Shown here one piece after another: positions 6,910-15,460 of a stretch of DNA of 64,000 bases. Position 1 is the first letter of the stretch. Each line of letters starts with the position of its first letter. Position numbers and translations under genes: made by a program. Origin of the DNA: Hymenobacter convexus (GTDB lineage: Bacteria > Bacteroidota > Bacteroidia > Cytophagales > Hymenobacteraceae); assembly GCF_030580955.1 (NCBI RefSeq), contig NZ_JAUQON010000002.1, positions 310,001 through 374,000 of the forward strand, written 5' to 3'. Below the pieces are notes generated by a model. The model did no database searches, was not told where the DNA came from, and worked only from the letters and a program-made list of their open reading frames with translations.

Positions 6910-9363
6910 TTACTTGGCTTGCAAGGTCCAGGCGGTGGCTACGCGCGGGTGGGACTCCTGGGCCGAGCGCAGAAACACCAATTCATCGAGCTGGCCAACG
7001 CGCCAGGTTTCCAGCATATTGTTGTAGAAGGGCGAGCCGGGGTTGCCGCTCTGCCCGCCGGGGTACACGCCGTAGGCGCGTACCTGCGGGCCCAGCGCCA
7101 CCACCATGCGCCAGCTGGGGCCGTTGCGTTCCGAGGTGGCGTTTACAATGCCTGCCCCGCCGCCGCAGTCCACGTCCATCTGCCCGAAGCCGGGAAGCTG
7201 AAGCAGGTGCAGAATGTCGGTGCTTTTCTGGCTGGCCCAGCGCCACTTGGGCGAGAGCGGGCCGAACTTGCGGGTGAGCGAATCGGTGGCGAAGTGCAGG
7301 CTTTGCCGCGCCAGTTCCGGCAGTGTTTCCTTGGCCGGTGTGCGCCGGTCATCAATCCATGGTGAAGCCGGCTCCGTCAGAATCAGGTTGTTGGTGCGGT
7401 CGCGGGCGGGGTAACGATAGGCCGGGCCTTTGGGGTCGGTGGGGAAGTCGTCGTCCCAGAGCCGCTTCACCAAGTCATTGTACCACAGATTGAACACGCT
7501 GGGGCCGATGGCATCGGCGGTGTATTGGTAGCGCCAGCGGCGCATTTCGGCCAGCACCTGGCCTTCGGGCGAGTTGGCGGCGGGCGGTGCGGTGCCGGCC
7601 GCCGGCTCACTCACCAGCGCCAGCAGGCGCGGCAGCATGAGCTGGGCGTTGAGGTCGAGTACGTCGTTCTGGAGCTGGCGGAGGCTGTCGGGCGTCACCT
7701 GCGTCATGGCGGCCAGGCGCTCGTTGATGCGGTGGCCGCGCTCGTAGCTGCCGTAAGTCCAGTTCAGGTAATACGGGTAGTCGGGGCCGGCCGAAAACTG
7801 GTTGGCCGAGCTCACGAAGCCGCGCGCTGGGTTCTTCACGTGCGGATTCTGGGCCGCCGGAATCCAGCCTTGCCAGTCGTAGGCCGGGTCGGTCCCATCG
7901 AGGATGAACTTGCCCTGGTCGCGCCACTTCAGCGGAAACCGGCCGTTGGGCCAGATGGCAATATCTTTCTCATTATCCGCAAAAATGAAGTTCTGGGCTG
8001 GCGAGCCGTAGTTCATTAGCGCGGACGTGTAGTCGGCATAGGAGCGGGCCCGGTTCAGCTGGTAGAAGGTCAGCACTTCGTTGGCCCCGTCGTGGGCGGT
8101 CCAGCGCATGGCGTGGGCAATGGGCGTCTGGTTCAGGAAGGGCTTTTCGTTTTTATCGTACACCACCGGGCCGTGGTGGGTGTAGAGCACGGTGTCGAGC
8201 CGGTCGGGCTGCCCGCGCACCTTGATGCGCTCCACCACGCGGCGCACGGGTTTCCAGCGGCCGTCGTGCCAGTACTCGCGCTGGGTTTTATCCTTGAATT
8301 TCAGCTGATAAAAGTCCAGTACATCGGCCGCCACGTTGGTCACGCCCCAAGTCGCCTGCTCGTTGAAGCCGATGATGACCGTGGGCGCGCCCGGAATGGT
8401 GACGCCGTACACGTTCACGCCCGGCGCATTCAACTGAATCTGGTACCAGATGCTGGGTAGGTTGAGCTGCAGGTGCGGGTCGTTGGCCAGCAGCGGGTAG
8501 CCCGAGGTCGACTTCTCACCGCTCACCGCCCAGTTGTTGGAGCCCAGCTCGGCATCGGGCTCGTCGCGCAACTGGTTGGCCGCATAGGCTGCCTCGAACG
8601 ACTTCGGCACCGGCGGCGCGGGCAGCGGCTTGAAATCCAGCGTCGTGCCCACCGGCACGATGGGGTCTTCGCGCGTGGGGTAGTCCGGAAACAGGTCCTT
8701 GGTCACGGCCGGGCCGTACTTGCGCAGGATGTTGCTCATGCGCAAGTCGTCGGTGCGCCCGCTCAAATCCCAGGCCATGTACTTGAGCAGCAGCGCGCAC
8801 TTCAGCGGCTCCCAGGGCTCGGGCTGGTAGTCGAGCAGCTTGTATTCGAAGGGCAGCGACTTGGGCGTAAGCTGGCCGATGTAGGCGTTCACGCCGGCCG
8901 TGTAGGAGTCCAGCACCACGCGGGTGGTGGGGTTGGCCATCATCACCTTCAAGGAGTTAGCCGCGCCAAAGGGCAGGCCCATGCGCCGGAAAAACCGGTC
9001 GGTTTCGAGCCGGGCCGGCCCCACGATTTCGGCCAGCCGCCCGGCGGCCACGTGGGTCACAAAATCCATCTGCCAGAGCCGGTCGCGGGCCGTGAGGTAG
9101 CCCTGGGCGAAGTACAGGTCATGGTCGTTCTGGGCGAAAACGTGCGGCACGCGGCGGTCGTCGTAGCGCACGGTCACGGGCGCCTGCAGGCCGGGCAGCG
9201 CCAGCGTCTGCTGGGCCGGGAAGTCGCCGGCCGCCTCGCCGTTCTGCCAGAAGCCGCGGTAAGGGCTCAGCAGCTTGCCAAACGGCGGCACATCGCCATG
9301 TTTGGTATTCAGCGCCCAAATGAGCGCGAGGCTGGCGGCGAGGGCCAACAGAGCTTTAATCAT
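6910..9363 (-). CDS. Penicillin acylase family protein (Ntn hydrolase)
   Basis: 817 residues from the ATG at 9363 (MIKALLALAASLALIWAL, a membrane anchor or signal); the in-frame extension upstream is repeat sequence. Family features: the alpha-chain region with TVRYDDRRVPHVFA, and the autocatalytic cleavage site ELGSNNWAVSG, where Ser275 would become the N-terminal nucleophile of the beta chain. Members hydrolyse amides such as beta-lactam side chains or acyl-homoserine lactones in the periplasm; the substrate here cannot be assigned. Length is typical of the family. Confidence 0.93.
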   Translation of the reverse strand: MIKALLALAASLALIWALNTKHGDVPPFGKLLSPYRGFWQNGEAAGDFPAQQTLALPGLQAPVTVRYDDRRVPHVFAQNDHDLYFAQGYLTARDRLWQMDFVTHVAAGRLAEIVGPARLETDRFFRRMGLPFGAANSLKVMMANPTTRVVLDSYTAGVNAYIGQLTPKSLPFEYKLLDYQPEPWEPLKCALLLKYMAWDLSGRTDDLRMSNILRKYGPAVTKDLFPDYPTREDPIVPVGTTLDFKPLPAPPVPKSFEAAYAANQLRDEPDAELGSNNWAVSGEKSTSGYPLLANDPHLQLNLPSIWYQIQLNAPGVNVYGVTIPGAPTVIIGFNEQATWGVTNVAADVLDFYQLKFKDKTQREYWHDGRWKPVRRVVERIKVRGQPDRLDTVLYTHHGPVVYDKNEKPFLNQTPIAHAMRWTAHDGANEVLTFYQLNRARSYADYTSALMNYGSPAQNFIFADNEKDIAIWPNGRFPLKWRDQGKFILDGTDPAYDWQGWIPAAQNPHVKNPARGFVSSANQFSAGPDYPYYLNWTYGSYERGHRINERLAAMTQVTPDSLRQLQNDVLDLNAQLMLPRLLALVSEPAAGTAPPAANSPEGQVLAEMRRWRYQYTADAIGPSVFNLWYNDLVKRLWDDDFPTDPKGPAYRYPARDRTNNLILTEPASPWIDDRRTPAKETLPELARQSLHFATDSLTRKFGPLSPKWRWASQKSTDILHLLQLPGFGQMDVDCGGGAGIVNATSERNGPSWRMVVALGPQVRAYGVYPGGQSGNPGSPFYNNMLETWRVGQLDELVFLRSAQESHPRVATAWTLQAK

Positions 9364-9413
9364 ACTAATTGTCAGTTGCTTGTTGTAGGTTGTCTGGGCC
9401 TTAAGCAAAAGCA

Positions 9414-9448
9414 AAGGCCAATTAACGACAATGTCGCCAATTGGCCTT
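9414..9448. repeat. Hairpin in the rlpA-acylase intergenic region
   Basis: AAGGCCAATT (9414-9423) pairs with AATTGGCCTT (9439-9448); CGACA and TGTCG extend the stem after a two-base mismatch. Around it lie ATTGTCAGTTGCTTGTTG (from 9368) and ACAACTGACCACTAATAACG (from 9502), which look like degenerate outer arms. It could end rlpA transcription or be a repeat element; there is no clear T-run. Confidence 0.6.
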
Positions 9449-9531
9449 CACAGATTGAGTTACAGGCAGCTTTCGAACAGCTTTTCAAGCAAGCCGCCCA
9501 ACAACTGACCACTAATAACGAACAACTATAA

Positions 9532-10422
9532 TCACCGCAGCGCCACTTCGCGCACCAACCCGCCGATGCCCCACAAGAGCAGCTGCTGGCGCATGGCTTC
9601 GGCCTCAGGCTTCTCGCCGAAGTGGCCCACGAGCACGCGGCTGCGCTGGCGGCCGTCGAGCAGTTCTTGCGCAATTTCTACTTTTAGTTCCGGAAGCAGG
9701 GCCTTGATGCGGGCCTGCACGGCCGTGGCGTTGGCCACATCCACGAAGGAGCCGGCCTGGATGCAGAAGCCCGTTGGGCAATTCACAACTTCGGCGTTGG
9801 TTACCACCTGGCCTTTGGTGAGTATGGACGCGGCGATGAGGGCGCCGTGCGCGTCCACCGAGGCCGAATCAGATACCACGGCCAGGCCAGTCGGAATCGA
9901 GTAGGTGGTGAAGGCGGCGTCGGGGTTGGGGTCGGCGGCGAAGAGAGCGGCTAGGTTTTCGGGGGTGGTGGCGGGGCCCAGGGGCGTTTCGTCGGCTACT
10001 ACTTCGGCCACCACGGTGGCGGCGCCGCACTCGGTGATGCCCAGCGGGCGGGCGGCAATTTCGGAAAGGTCCAGGATGCGCTGGTGGCGGAAGGGGCCGC
10101 GGTCGGAGACGCGCACCACCACCGATTTGCCGTTTTTTACATTCGTCACCCGCAGCCGGGTGCCGAAAGGCAGGGTTTTGTGAGCGCAGGTGTACTTAAA
10201 GCGGCTGTAACGCTCGCCGCTGGTCGTTTTCCGTCCCTGAAACTGACTGCCGTACCAGGAGGCCCGGCCGCGCAGCACGGTGGTGCGGGCGCTGGGGGCG
10301 GATGCGACTGCGATTTTGCGGGTGCCACGGCTAGTGGCGTGCGCCGGAGCGCTCAGCAAAGACAGCAACAGAAAGAAGCAACTGGAAAGGACGAGTAGAG
10401 TAGAGCGACGAAATAAAATCAT
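9532..10422 (-). CDS. RlpA-like protein: double-psi beta-barrel plus SPOR domain
   Basis: 296 residues from the ATG at 10422 (MILFRRSTLLVLSS, signal peptide). The RlpA double-psi barrel (about residues 50-145) carries GRASWYGSQFQGRKTTSGE, LPFGTRLRVTNVKNGKSVVV and RVSDRGPF. After a variable linker, the last 75 residues form a SPOR domain (CIQAGSFVDVANA...RVLVGHF) that binds glycan strands lacking stem peptides. In studied bacteria RlpA proteins act at the septum or as lytic transglycosylases; which activity this one has is not clear from sequence. It is upstream of the acylase on the same strand. Confidence 0.92.
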   Translation of the reverse strand: MILFRRSTLLVLSSCFFLLLSLLSAPAHATSRGTRKIAVASAPSARTTVLRGRASWYGSQFQGRKTTSGERYSRFKYTCAHKTLPFGTRLRVTNVKNGKSVVVRVSDRGPFRHQRILDLSEIAARPLGITECGAATVVAEVVADETPLGPATTPENLAALFAADPNPDAAFTTYSIPTGLAVVSDSASVDAHGALIAASILTKGQVVTNAEVVNCPTGFCIQAGSFVDVANATAVQARIKALLPELKVEIAQELLDGRQRSRVLVGHFGEKPEAEAMRQQLLLWGIGGLVREVALR

Positions 10423-10446
10423 GCGTTTTGCAGATGGTGAGCAAAA

Positions 10447-10454
10447 CAAACATA
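10447..10454 (-). promoter_or_regulatory. Bacteroidota -7 promoter box for the rlpA-like gene
   Basis: On the minus strand these bases read TATGTTTG, an exact match to the TAnnTTTG consensus, 25 bases before the chosen ATG. No good TTG box is found at the usual spacing. Confidence 0.5.
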
Positions 10455-10757
10455 GGGCCACCCGCCGGGGCAATTGCTAAATTTCCCATCCGGCTACTAA
10501 CGGAATTGGGTTAAAAATTGTCCTTTTTTCAGAAAACTTGCATTTAATTAATCTTCATGTTGGTTCAAAAAATAGCCGTGAAGTTGCCTCAAACTATATT
10601 TTGCCGAAACCAGCTCCATCCATTGCACAGATACAAAAATTAGATTATGCGACGGGTATAAAATTTGGGCATTGGCTGCCCGGCTATCTTCGAAACCCGG
10701 TTGCAGAAGTCCGGTTTTTTTCGTAAGAGCAGTACCGGCCCGCCGTGGCCCGAACTG

Positions 10758-10765
10758 TACCTTTG
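10758..10765 (+). promoter_or_regulatory. Bacteroidota -7 promoter box for the DUF72 gene
   Basis: TACCTTTG matches TAnnTTTG exactly and lies only 4 bases before the ATG at 10770, implying a very short or absent 5' leader and supporting this start over the longer in-frame extension. Confidence 0.6.
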
Positions 10766-10769
10766 CCCC

Positions 10770-11690
10770 ATGGATTTTGGCCGCCTGCCCGACCTGCGCT
10801 ACGTTGATTTTCGGCTGCCGCCCGACCACCCCGAAACGGCCCGCGTGCTGGCTAAGGCCCGCCCTGCGCAGCCCGCGCCCGCCCGGCTGCACGTGGGCTG
10901 CCCCATCTGGACCAACAAGGAGTGGCTGGGCAGCTACTTTCCGGCCGGCATCAAGGAGCCCGACTACCTGCACTACTATGCCCAGCAGTTCAACAGCATC
11001 GAGCTAAATACCACGCACTACCGCATTCCGGACGCGGCAACGGTGCGGCGCTGGCGCGAGGCTGTGGGGCCGGGTTTCAAGTTTTGCCCCAAGCTGCCGC
11101 GCAGCATCAGCCACGAGCGGGAACTGTTTCAGGCCGACGATTTGGTGGTGACCACGGCGCGGGCGTTCGAGGGGCTGGGCGAGAACCTGGGCTGGGCTTT
11201 TCTGCAACTGCCGCCGCATTTCGGCCCCGAGCACCTGCCGCGGCTGGAGCGTTTTCTCCTCGATTTCCCCGAAACCGTGCCGCTGGCCGTGGAGTTGCGC
11301 CATCCGCGCTGGTACGCCGACCGCGGCTTGTCCGACGCCGTATTTGCCACCTTCGAAGCCCTGAATAAAACGCTAGTGATAACCGACGTGGCCGGCCGGC
11401 GCGATGTGCTGCCCATGCGCCTGACCACGCCCGTGGCCTTCATCCGCTTCAACGGCCACGGCCTGCACAGCACCGACTACCAGCGCGCCGATGCCTGGGC
11501 CGAACGCCTAGCCGCCTGGGTGGCCCAGGGCATCCATGATATCTACTTCTTTATTCACCAGAAGGACGTGCGCCACGCCCCGGTGTTTGCCCAATACCTG
11601 CTGGAAAAGGTGCGTTTGCTCACGGGAATCGTGGTGCCGCCGCCGTTCATCATTCCGCAGCCGGTGCAGGGGAATCTGTTTGGGTTTTGA
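10770..11690 (+). CDS. DUF72 domain protein
   Basis: 306 residues from the ATG at 10770 (MDFGRLPDLRYVDF). The DUF72 TIM-barrel domain starts at about residue 38 (LHVGCPIWTNKEWLGSYFP) and includes YYAQQFNSIELNTTHYRIP, FKFCPKLPRSISHE and FIRFNGHG. The family is widespread but its reaction is not established. The gene is followed by a palindromic repeat and a convergent esterase gene. Confidence 0.9.
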   Translation: MDFGRLPDLRYVDFRLPPDHPETARVLAKARPAQPAPARLHVGCPIWTNKEWLGSYFPAGIKEPDYLHYYAQQFNSIELNTTHYRIPDAATVRRWREAVGPGFKFCPKLPRSISHERELFQADDLVVTTARAFEGLGENLGWAFLQLPPHFGPEHLPRLERFLLDFPETVPLAVELRHPRWYADRGLSDAVFATFEALNKTLVITDVAGRRDVLPMRLTTPVAFIRFNGHGLHSTDYQRADAWAERLAAWVAQGIHDIYFFIHQKDVRHAPVFAQYLLEKVRLLTGIVVPPPFIIPQPVQGNLFGF

Positions 11691-11708
11691 GAGGGGCTTT
11701 CCTATTCG

Positions 11709-11799
11709 CCTGTCATCCTGAGCGTAGCGAAGGACCTTATCACACCCGAACAAATCGTTCGACCGTGACAAGGTCCTTCGCTGCGCTCAGGATGACAGG
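11709..11799. repeat. Palindromic repeat, GTCATCCTGAGCG family, copy 1
   Basis: The 30 bases at 11709-11738 (start CCTGTCATCCTGAGCGTAGC) and 11770-11799 are complementary with one mismatch, around a 31-base middle. It sits between two convergent genes and could serve as a bidirectional terminator. Confidence 0.88.
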
Positions 11800-11809
11800 T
11801 GATTAGAGG

Positions 11810-12400
11810 TTACAAAACCGGCTGGGTTTGCAGCAACGGGCCCAGCACCTGCCACACGTTCTCGGCCAGAAATTTCTGGCCGGCGGGGTTGGGGTGCACG
11901 CCGTCGGGCAGGTTGAGCTCACGGCGGCCGAGCACGCCTTGCAGCAGAAAAGGCACAAAGGCCAGGCTGTTTTTATCGGCTAAGGCGCGAAACAGGGCTT
12001 TGAACTCGGTGGCGTAGTGGGCTAGGCGGTGGCCACCGAGGGGGCCGAGGTCGAAGGGGAATTCCAGGCCGGCCAGCACAATCTGGGCCTGCGGGTACTG
12101 CCGCCGCACGGCGTCAATAATGAACTGCAGGTTCTGGGTGGTTTCGCGCACCGGGATGCCGCGGATGCCATCGTTGGCCCCGAGGGCCAGCACAAACACG
12201 TCGACCGGGTGCCGGGCCAGCACCGAGGCCAGGCGCTGCCGCCCGCCGGCGCTGGTTTCGCCGCTCACGCCGTAGTTATAGGCTTTATAAGAAAGGTTTT
12301 GCTCGTCGAGGCGCTGCTGGAGCAACGCGGGAAAGCTTTCGGAAGCGCGCAGGCCGTGGCCCGCGGTGAGGCTGTCGCCAAAGAAGATGATGTTTTTCAT
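11810..12400 (-). CDS. SGNH/GDSL esterase, TesA-like arylesterase
   Basis: 196 residues from the ATG at 12400 (MKNIIFFGDSLTAGHG); the longer frame reads through the neighbouring palindromic repeat and is spurious. All SGNH blocks are present: GDSL with Ser10, Gly47 in NYGVSGE, Asn76 in GAND, and Asp166/His169 in DGVHP. These enzymes hydrolyse short-chain or thio-esters and lysophospholipids. No signal peptide is apparent at this start, so it may be cytoplasmic, unlike E. coli TesA. Confidence 0.9.
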   Translation of the reverse strand: MKNIIFFGDSLTAGHGLRASESFPALLQQRLDEQNLSYKAYNYGVSGETSAGGRQRLASVLARHPVDVFVLALGANDGIRGIPVRETTQNLQFIIDAVRRQYPQAQIVLAGLEFPFDLGPLGGHRLAHYATEFKALFRALADKNSLAFVPFLLQGVLGRRELNLPDGVHPNPAGQKFLAENVWQVLGPLLQTQPVL

Positions 12401-12467
12401 ACCGTGCTTTTTAACAGCACGGAGGCCGTTTTCGTGCCCGGCAGGAGGGTAGTTTGGAAAGGTGAAA

Positions 12468-12570
12468 AGAACGTCATGCAGAGCGCAGCGAAGCATCTTT
12501 ACCGCACAACGTAATCAATTGGATTAGTGACTGCGGGCAAGATGCTTCGCTGCGCTCTGCATGACGTTCT
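12468..12570. repeat. Palindromic repeat, GTCATGCAGAGCG family, copy 2
   Basis: Two perfect 32-base arms, 12468-12499 (start AGAACGTCATGCAGAGCG) and 12539-12570, with an inner TAATC/GATTA pairing in the loop. It lies between the DUF4286 stop and the esterase start, on a stretch transcribed leftwards. Confidence 0.9.
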
Positions 12571-12593
12571 AACGAAGCGTTAGGCGCCCAAGC

Positions 12594-12896
12594 CTACTCC
12601 ACCACTTCCAGTATGGTGCGGAACGACACGTACTTACCCGCGAAATGCTTTTCCATATCGGCCCGCAGGGCCGGGGCGCAGATGTTCTGGTAGTCTTCAA
12701 GTTGCTCCAGGCCAATGCAGTAGTACTGCGCGGCGTAGGTGATGCCGCCTTCTTCCTCGTTGAGCAGGCGCAGGAGCTGGCTTTTCAGGAAAAAGCCTGT
12801 TTCCATCACCTCGGGCATGTGGGTGGTGCGCATGTAGTCCAGCCATTCCTCGGCGGCGCTGGGCTCGATGCTGCTGGTGACGTTGTAGAGAATCAT
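12594..12896 (-). CDS. DUF4286 family protein
   Basis: 100 residues from the ATG at 12896 (MILYNVTSSIEPSAAEEW). The sequence matches the DUF4286 pattern seen across Bacteroidota: MILYNVT at the start, a WLDYMRTTHMPEVM segment, YCIGLEQLEDYQ, and a C-terminal FAGKYVSFRTILEVV. The fold is expected to be ferredoxin-like (dimeric alpha/beta barrel). Function unknown. An inverted repeat abuts the start codon directly, so the leader is repeat-derived. Confidence 0.85.
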   Translation of the reverse strand: MILYNVTSSIEPSAAEEWLDYMRTTHMPEVMETGFFLKSQLLRLLNEEEGGITYAAQYYCIGLEQLEDYQNICAPALRADMEKHFAGKYVSFRTILEVVE

Positions 12897-13023
12897 GGGT
12901 GAATTGGTGAATGGTTGAATGGGCAGATGGTTGAATTGATGAGCGCAGGCAGGAGCAATGGGTCGGTACCTACGCGGCCATTCGTCCATTTAACAATCTG
13001 CCCATTCAGCCATTCACCCATCA
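12894..13023. repeat. Inverted repeat of TTGAATGGG words at the DUF4286 start
   Basis: The left arm from 12894 (CATGGGTGAATTGGTGAATG) and the right arm ending at 13023 (ATCTGCCCATTCAGCCATTC within it) are imperfectly complementary over about 45 bases, sharing GGGCAGAT and TGAATGG words. It fills the whole gap between the DUF6526-like stop and the DUF4286 ATG. A related element lies at 48946-48998. Confidence 0.75.
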
Positions 13024-13026
13024 AAA

Positions 13027-13473
13027 TCAGACGCGCATGGCGTCGAACTGAAAATCGGTGATACGGGCCTGTATGTCTTTAGGCGAAAGCTTTTCCGAAG
13101 CAGCGGCCTGAGCCAGGGCAGGCAACTCCGCGTCGCCGGCCAGGCGCAGGCTCAGGATTTGGCTGAGGCTGAGCTGCTTTTCAAGGAGCGCGAAGCGTTG
13201 GCCGCTTACTTCAAAATACCGCTGCCGTACTTCGAGCCGGCAGATACGGTCTTGCAATTGCAGGGCGTAGTGCTGGCGCAGCATCACGAGCACGCCCAAT
13301 CCGATGACGGCTAGCGCGGCCACTGTGAACCAGAGCCGGGCAATTTGGTCGTCGTCGCCGGCCACTTTGGTATAGCGCAGCACGGCATAGCCGGCCATGA
13401 GCAGGGCCAGCGGCAGCAGCACAAAATGGTGCCACGGGTAGTACATGGTGGTGTTTTTGGTGGGCGTGGCCAT
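13027..13473 (-). CDS. Small two-TM protein, DUF6526-like
   Basis: 148 residues with two hydrophobic segments (about 15-34 and 48-66), separated by KVAGDDDQ, then a C-terminal cytoplasmic helical domain containing ICRLEVRQRYFEV and SQILSLRLAGDAELP. The layout resembles the DUF6526 family of Bacteroidota, but I cannot confirm this without a profile search. Function unknown. It lies upstream of DUF4286 on the same strand. Confidence 0.72.
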   Translation of the reverse strand: MATPTKNTTMYYPWHHFVLLPLALLMAGYAVLRYTKVAGDDDQIARLWFTVAALAVIGLGVLVMLRQHYALQLQDRICRLEVRQRYFEVSGQRFALLEKQLSLSQILSLRLAGDAELPALAQAAASEKLSPKDIQARITDFQFDAMRV

Positions 13474-13532
13474 GCGGAATGGAGCGTTTGAGGCGGGCGA
13501 AAGTAGGGGAGAAGGGCGGAAAGCCGGACAAT

Positions 13533-13560
13533 AAAAAACTCCAGCCGGAGCCGGAGTCTT
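13533..13560 (-). terminator. Terminator for the Lys/Gln-rich secreted protein gene
   Basis: On the minus strand ACTCC, a ten-base loop, GGAGT and then TTTTTT follow the gene at 13590-13994. Confidence 0.6.
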
Positions 13561-13589
13561 TCAGTAGATACGACGCGGAAGGGGCGCGG

Positions 13590-13994
13590 TTACTTCATTT
13601 CCTTGGCGCGCTGCTTTTCGGCTTTGGCCATGTCGCGGGCGGCGCGCTCCTGCTTCTTGGCCTCGGAGGCGGCGGCGCGCTGCTCTTTGAGCTGAGATTT
13701 CTGGGCTTTTTCCTGCTTGCGCTGCTCGCGGAGCTGGCTTTTCAGGTCACTCTGCTGGTTGGCGTTGTCCTTGAGCTGATTGCGGGTGTCGCGGGCGGCC
13801 TGGTCGGAGTTGCTGGTTTGCTGCTTCTGGGCCTCGTAGGTGGCCTTGGCATCGGCGGCGCGTTGCTGCTGCTGTTCGGGGGTGAGAGGCGTGGCCATGG
13901 CCGGGTCGGGGGTGGCCGGCGTGGTTTGGGCGCTGGCAACGGTGGCGGTGGCCAGGGCGGCGAAGAGGGCTGCGCCGAAAAGGAGATTTTTCAT
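13590..13994 (-). CDS. Secreted Lys/Gln/Ala-rich coiled-coil protein
   Basis: 134 residues. A clear signal peptide (cleavage after ATVASAQ, residue 23) is followed by a short Pro/Thr linker and then a long, strongly charged helical region rich in Gln, Lys, Arg and Ala (EQQQQRAADAKATYEAQ and similar), predicted to form a coiled coil or disordered helix. No conserved catalytic residues. Similar low-complexity periplasmic proteins are common in this group and unassigned. Its own terminator suggests a single-gene unit. Confidence 0.75.
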   Translation of the reverse strand: MKNLLFGAALFAALATATVASAQTTPATPDPAMATPLTPEQQQQRAADAKATYEAQKQQTSNSDQAARDTRNQLKDNANQQSDLKSQLREQRKQEKAQKSQLKEQRAAASEAKKQERAARDMAKAEKQRAKEMK

Positions 13995-14082
13995 GGGAAG
14001 GGGTTAGCGCTGGCCAACGGCCGGCTGCTTCCTCAAACGCAGGCCCCGGGTGGAAGTTGGTTTTTATTGATTTTCAAGTATT

Positions 14083-15327
14083 TTATTCTTCCACGTAGTT
14101 CAGGTCCTTGCCGTAGCTCTCGGGCAGGGTGCTCACGGCCCAAAATGCCACCACCAGCGTGAGCCCGCCCAGCACGGCCGCACCCGGAATGAAGCCTAGC
14201 GCGCCGCTCAAAGCCTTGAAGGCGGGCACCAGGCCCACCACGGCGCCGCGCGCGAAGTTGGGCGCGGTGGTGGCCACGGTGGCCCGCAGGTTGGTACCAA
14301 ATTGCTCGGCCGCCACCGTCACAAACAGCGCCCAGAAGCCCACCGATACGCCCAGCACAAAGCACACGGTATAGAACGTGGCGGGCGAGGCGCCCTTCAC
14401 CCCAAACAAATACACGGCCACCAGCGTGGCACAGAAGCCCAGAAACACCTTCAGTGCCTTGTTGCGCGAGTGCCAGAGCTGGCTGAGTGCGCCGCTGGCA
14501 AAGTCGCCAAACACCAGCCCGAAGTAGCACCAAAACACCGCCAGCCCGGCCTCTACCTCGCCCGTGAGGCCCAACGCCTTGCCAAACTCCGGCGCCAGCG
14601 TGACGAGGATGCCCACCACAAACCACAGCGGCACCCCAATCAGGAGCACGCGCAGGTACTTGCCCAGCCGCTCGGCGTCGGTGAAGAGGCTGAGGAAATT
14701 GCCGCGCGCCACTTCCGCCTGGGCCTGCACCTGCTGGAACATGCCCGACTCGAACACGCTCACGCGCAGCACCAGCAGGGCCAGGCCCAGCCCGCCGCCC
14801 ACGAAGTAGGCGTTGCGCCAGCCAAATTTGTCGCCCACCCAGTAGCCCAGCATGGCGCCGCTCACGCCCACGGTGGCCACTATCATGGTGCCGTAGCCGC
14901 GCTTTTCCTTGGGCAGGCTTTCGCTCACAAGGGTGATGCCGGCGCCCAGCTCGCCGGCCAGCCCCACGCCGGCAATGAGCCGCAGCCAGGCGTATTGGTC
15001 GATAGAGGTGACGAAGCCGTTGGCGATGTTGGCCAGCGAATAGAGCAGAATCGAGCCGAAAAGCACCGAAAGGCGCCCGCGCTTGTCGCCCAAAATGCCC
15101 CAAAGCAGGCCGCCAAGCAGCATCCCGCCCATCTGCATGTTGATAAGAAACAGGCCCTGGTTAGTCATTTCGGGCGTGCCCGGCGTCACGCCCAGCTCGG
15201 TGAGGCTTTTGACGCGGACGATGCTGAAGAGAATCAGGTCGTAGATGTCGACGAAGTAGCCGAGGGCGGCCACGATGACGACGGCACTAAACAGGGTGGC
15301 TTTTGGGATGGGGTGAGACGGTTGCAT
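14083..15327 (-). CDS. MFS transporter
   Basis: 414 residues from the ATG at 15327 (MQPSHPIPKATLFS); the longer frame is encoded by the adjacent repeat. About twelve hydrophobic segments are visible. The MFS loop 2-3 motif appears as GILGDKRGRLSVLFG, and the loop carrying SESLPKEKRGYGTM is typical of the sugar/metabolite:H+ symporter branch. The transported solute cannot be inferred; no catabolic genes are adjacent. The CDF exporter gene lies upstream on the same strand but a strong palindrome separates them. Confidence 0.88.
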   Translation of the reverse strand: MQPSHPIPKATLFSAVVIVAALGYFVDIYDLILFSIVRVKSLTELGVTPGTPEMTNQGLFLINMQMGGMLLGGLLWGILGDKRGRLSVLFGSILLYSLANIANGFVTSIDQYAWLRLIAGVGLAGELGAGITLVSESLPKEKRGYGTMIVATVGVSGAMLGYWVGDKFGWRNAYFVGGGLGLALLVLRVSVFESGMFQQVQAQAEVARGNFLSLFTDAERLGKYLRVLLIGVPLWFVVGILVTLAPEFGKALGLTGEVEAGLAVFWCYFGLVFGDFASGALSQLWHSRNKALKVFLGFCATLVAVYLFGVKGASPATFYTVCFVLGVSVGFWALFVTVAAEQFGTNLRATVATTAPNFARGAVVGLVPAFKALSGALGFIPGAAVLGGLTLVVAFWAVSTLPESYGKDLNYVEE

Positions 15328-15352
15328 GGCGAAATGTACTGCCGGCCACAAG

Positions 15353-15449
15353 AACGTCATGCTGAGCGCAGCCGAAGCATCTCTACTGCGCAACTAAATC
15401 AAGTTTAGTTGTGCAGTAGAGATGCTTCGGCTGCGCTCAGCATGACGTT
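15353..15449. repeat. Palindromic repeat, GTCATGCTGAGCG family, copy 3
   Basis: The longest example: arms of 46 bases (15353-15398 and 15404-15449) with one mismatch around a 5-base loop. It sits between the CDF gene stop and the MFS gene start, both read leftwards. As RNA it would form a very stable hairpin. Confidence 0.92.
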
Positions 15450-15460
15450 ACTAGAAACAG

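Larger units (their letters stand above)
10423..10769. other. Intergenic region between divergent rlpA-like and DUF72 genes
   Basis: A 347-base spacer that is AT-rich in its middle (about 10485-10670) and contains no convincing gene; a 62-codon frame inside it has no recognisable protein character. It should hold the promoters of both divergent genes. AAACCCGG/CCGGTTT at 10693-10717 followed by a T-run resembles a weak terminator pointing rightwards. Confidence 0.5.

Noticed and set aside
8473..9531. 352-codon open frame on the plus strand
   Set aside because: Antisense shadow of the penicillin acylase gene running into non-coding repeats.
10538..10726. 62-codon frame in the rlpA-DUF72 spacer
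   Set aside because: No recognisable protein features; the region is AT-rich, promoter-like and its 3' end overlaps a hairpin.
12401..12496. N-terminal extension of the GDSL esterase
   Set aside because: It reads through the palindrome at 12468-12570; the SGNH family starts directly at the strand before GDSL.
15328..15393. N-terminal extension of the MFS transporter (MRSRDASAALSMT)
   Set aside because: Encoded by the adjacent palindromic repeat; the same DASAALSMT string is read from the repeat near 35900. The ATG at 15327 gives the normal N-terminus.
14302..15408. 368-codon open frame on the plus strand
   Set aside because: Antisense shadow of the MFS transporter gene.
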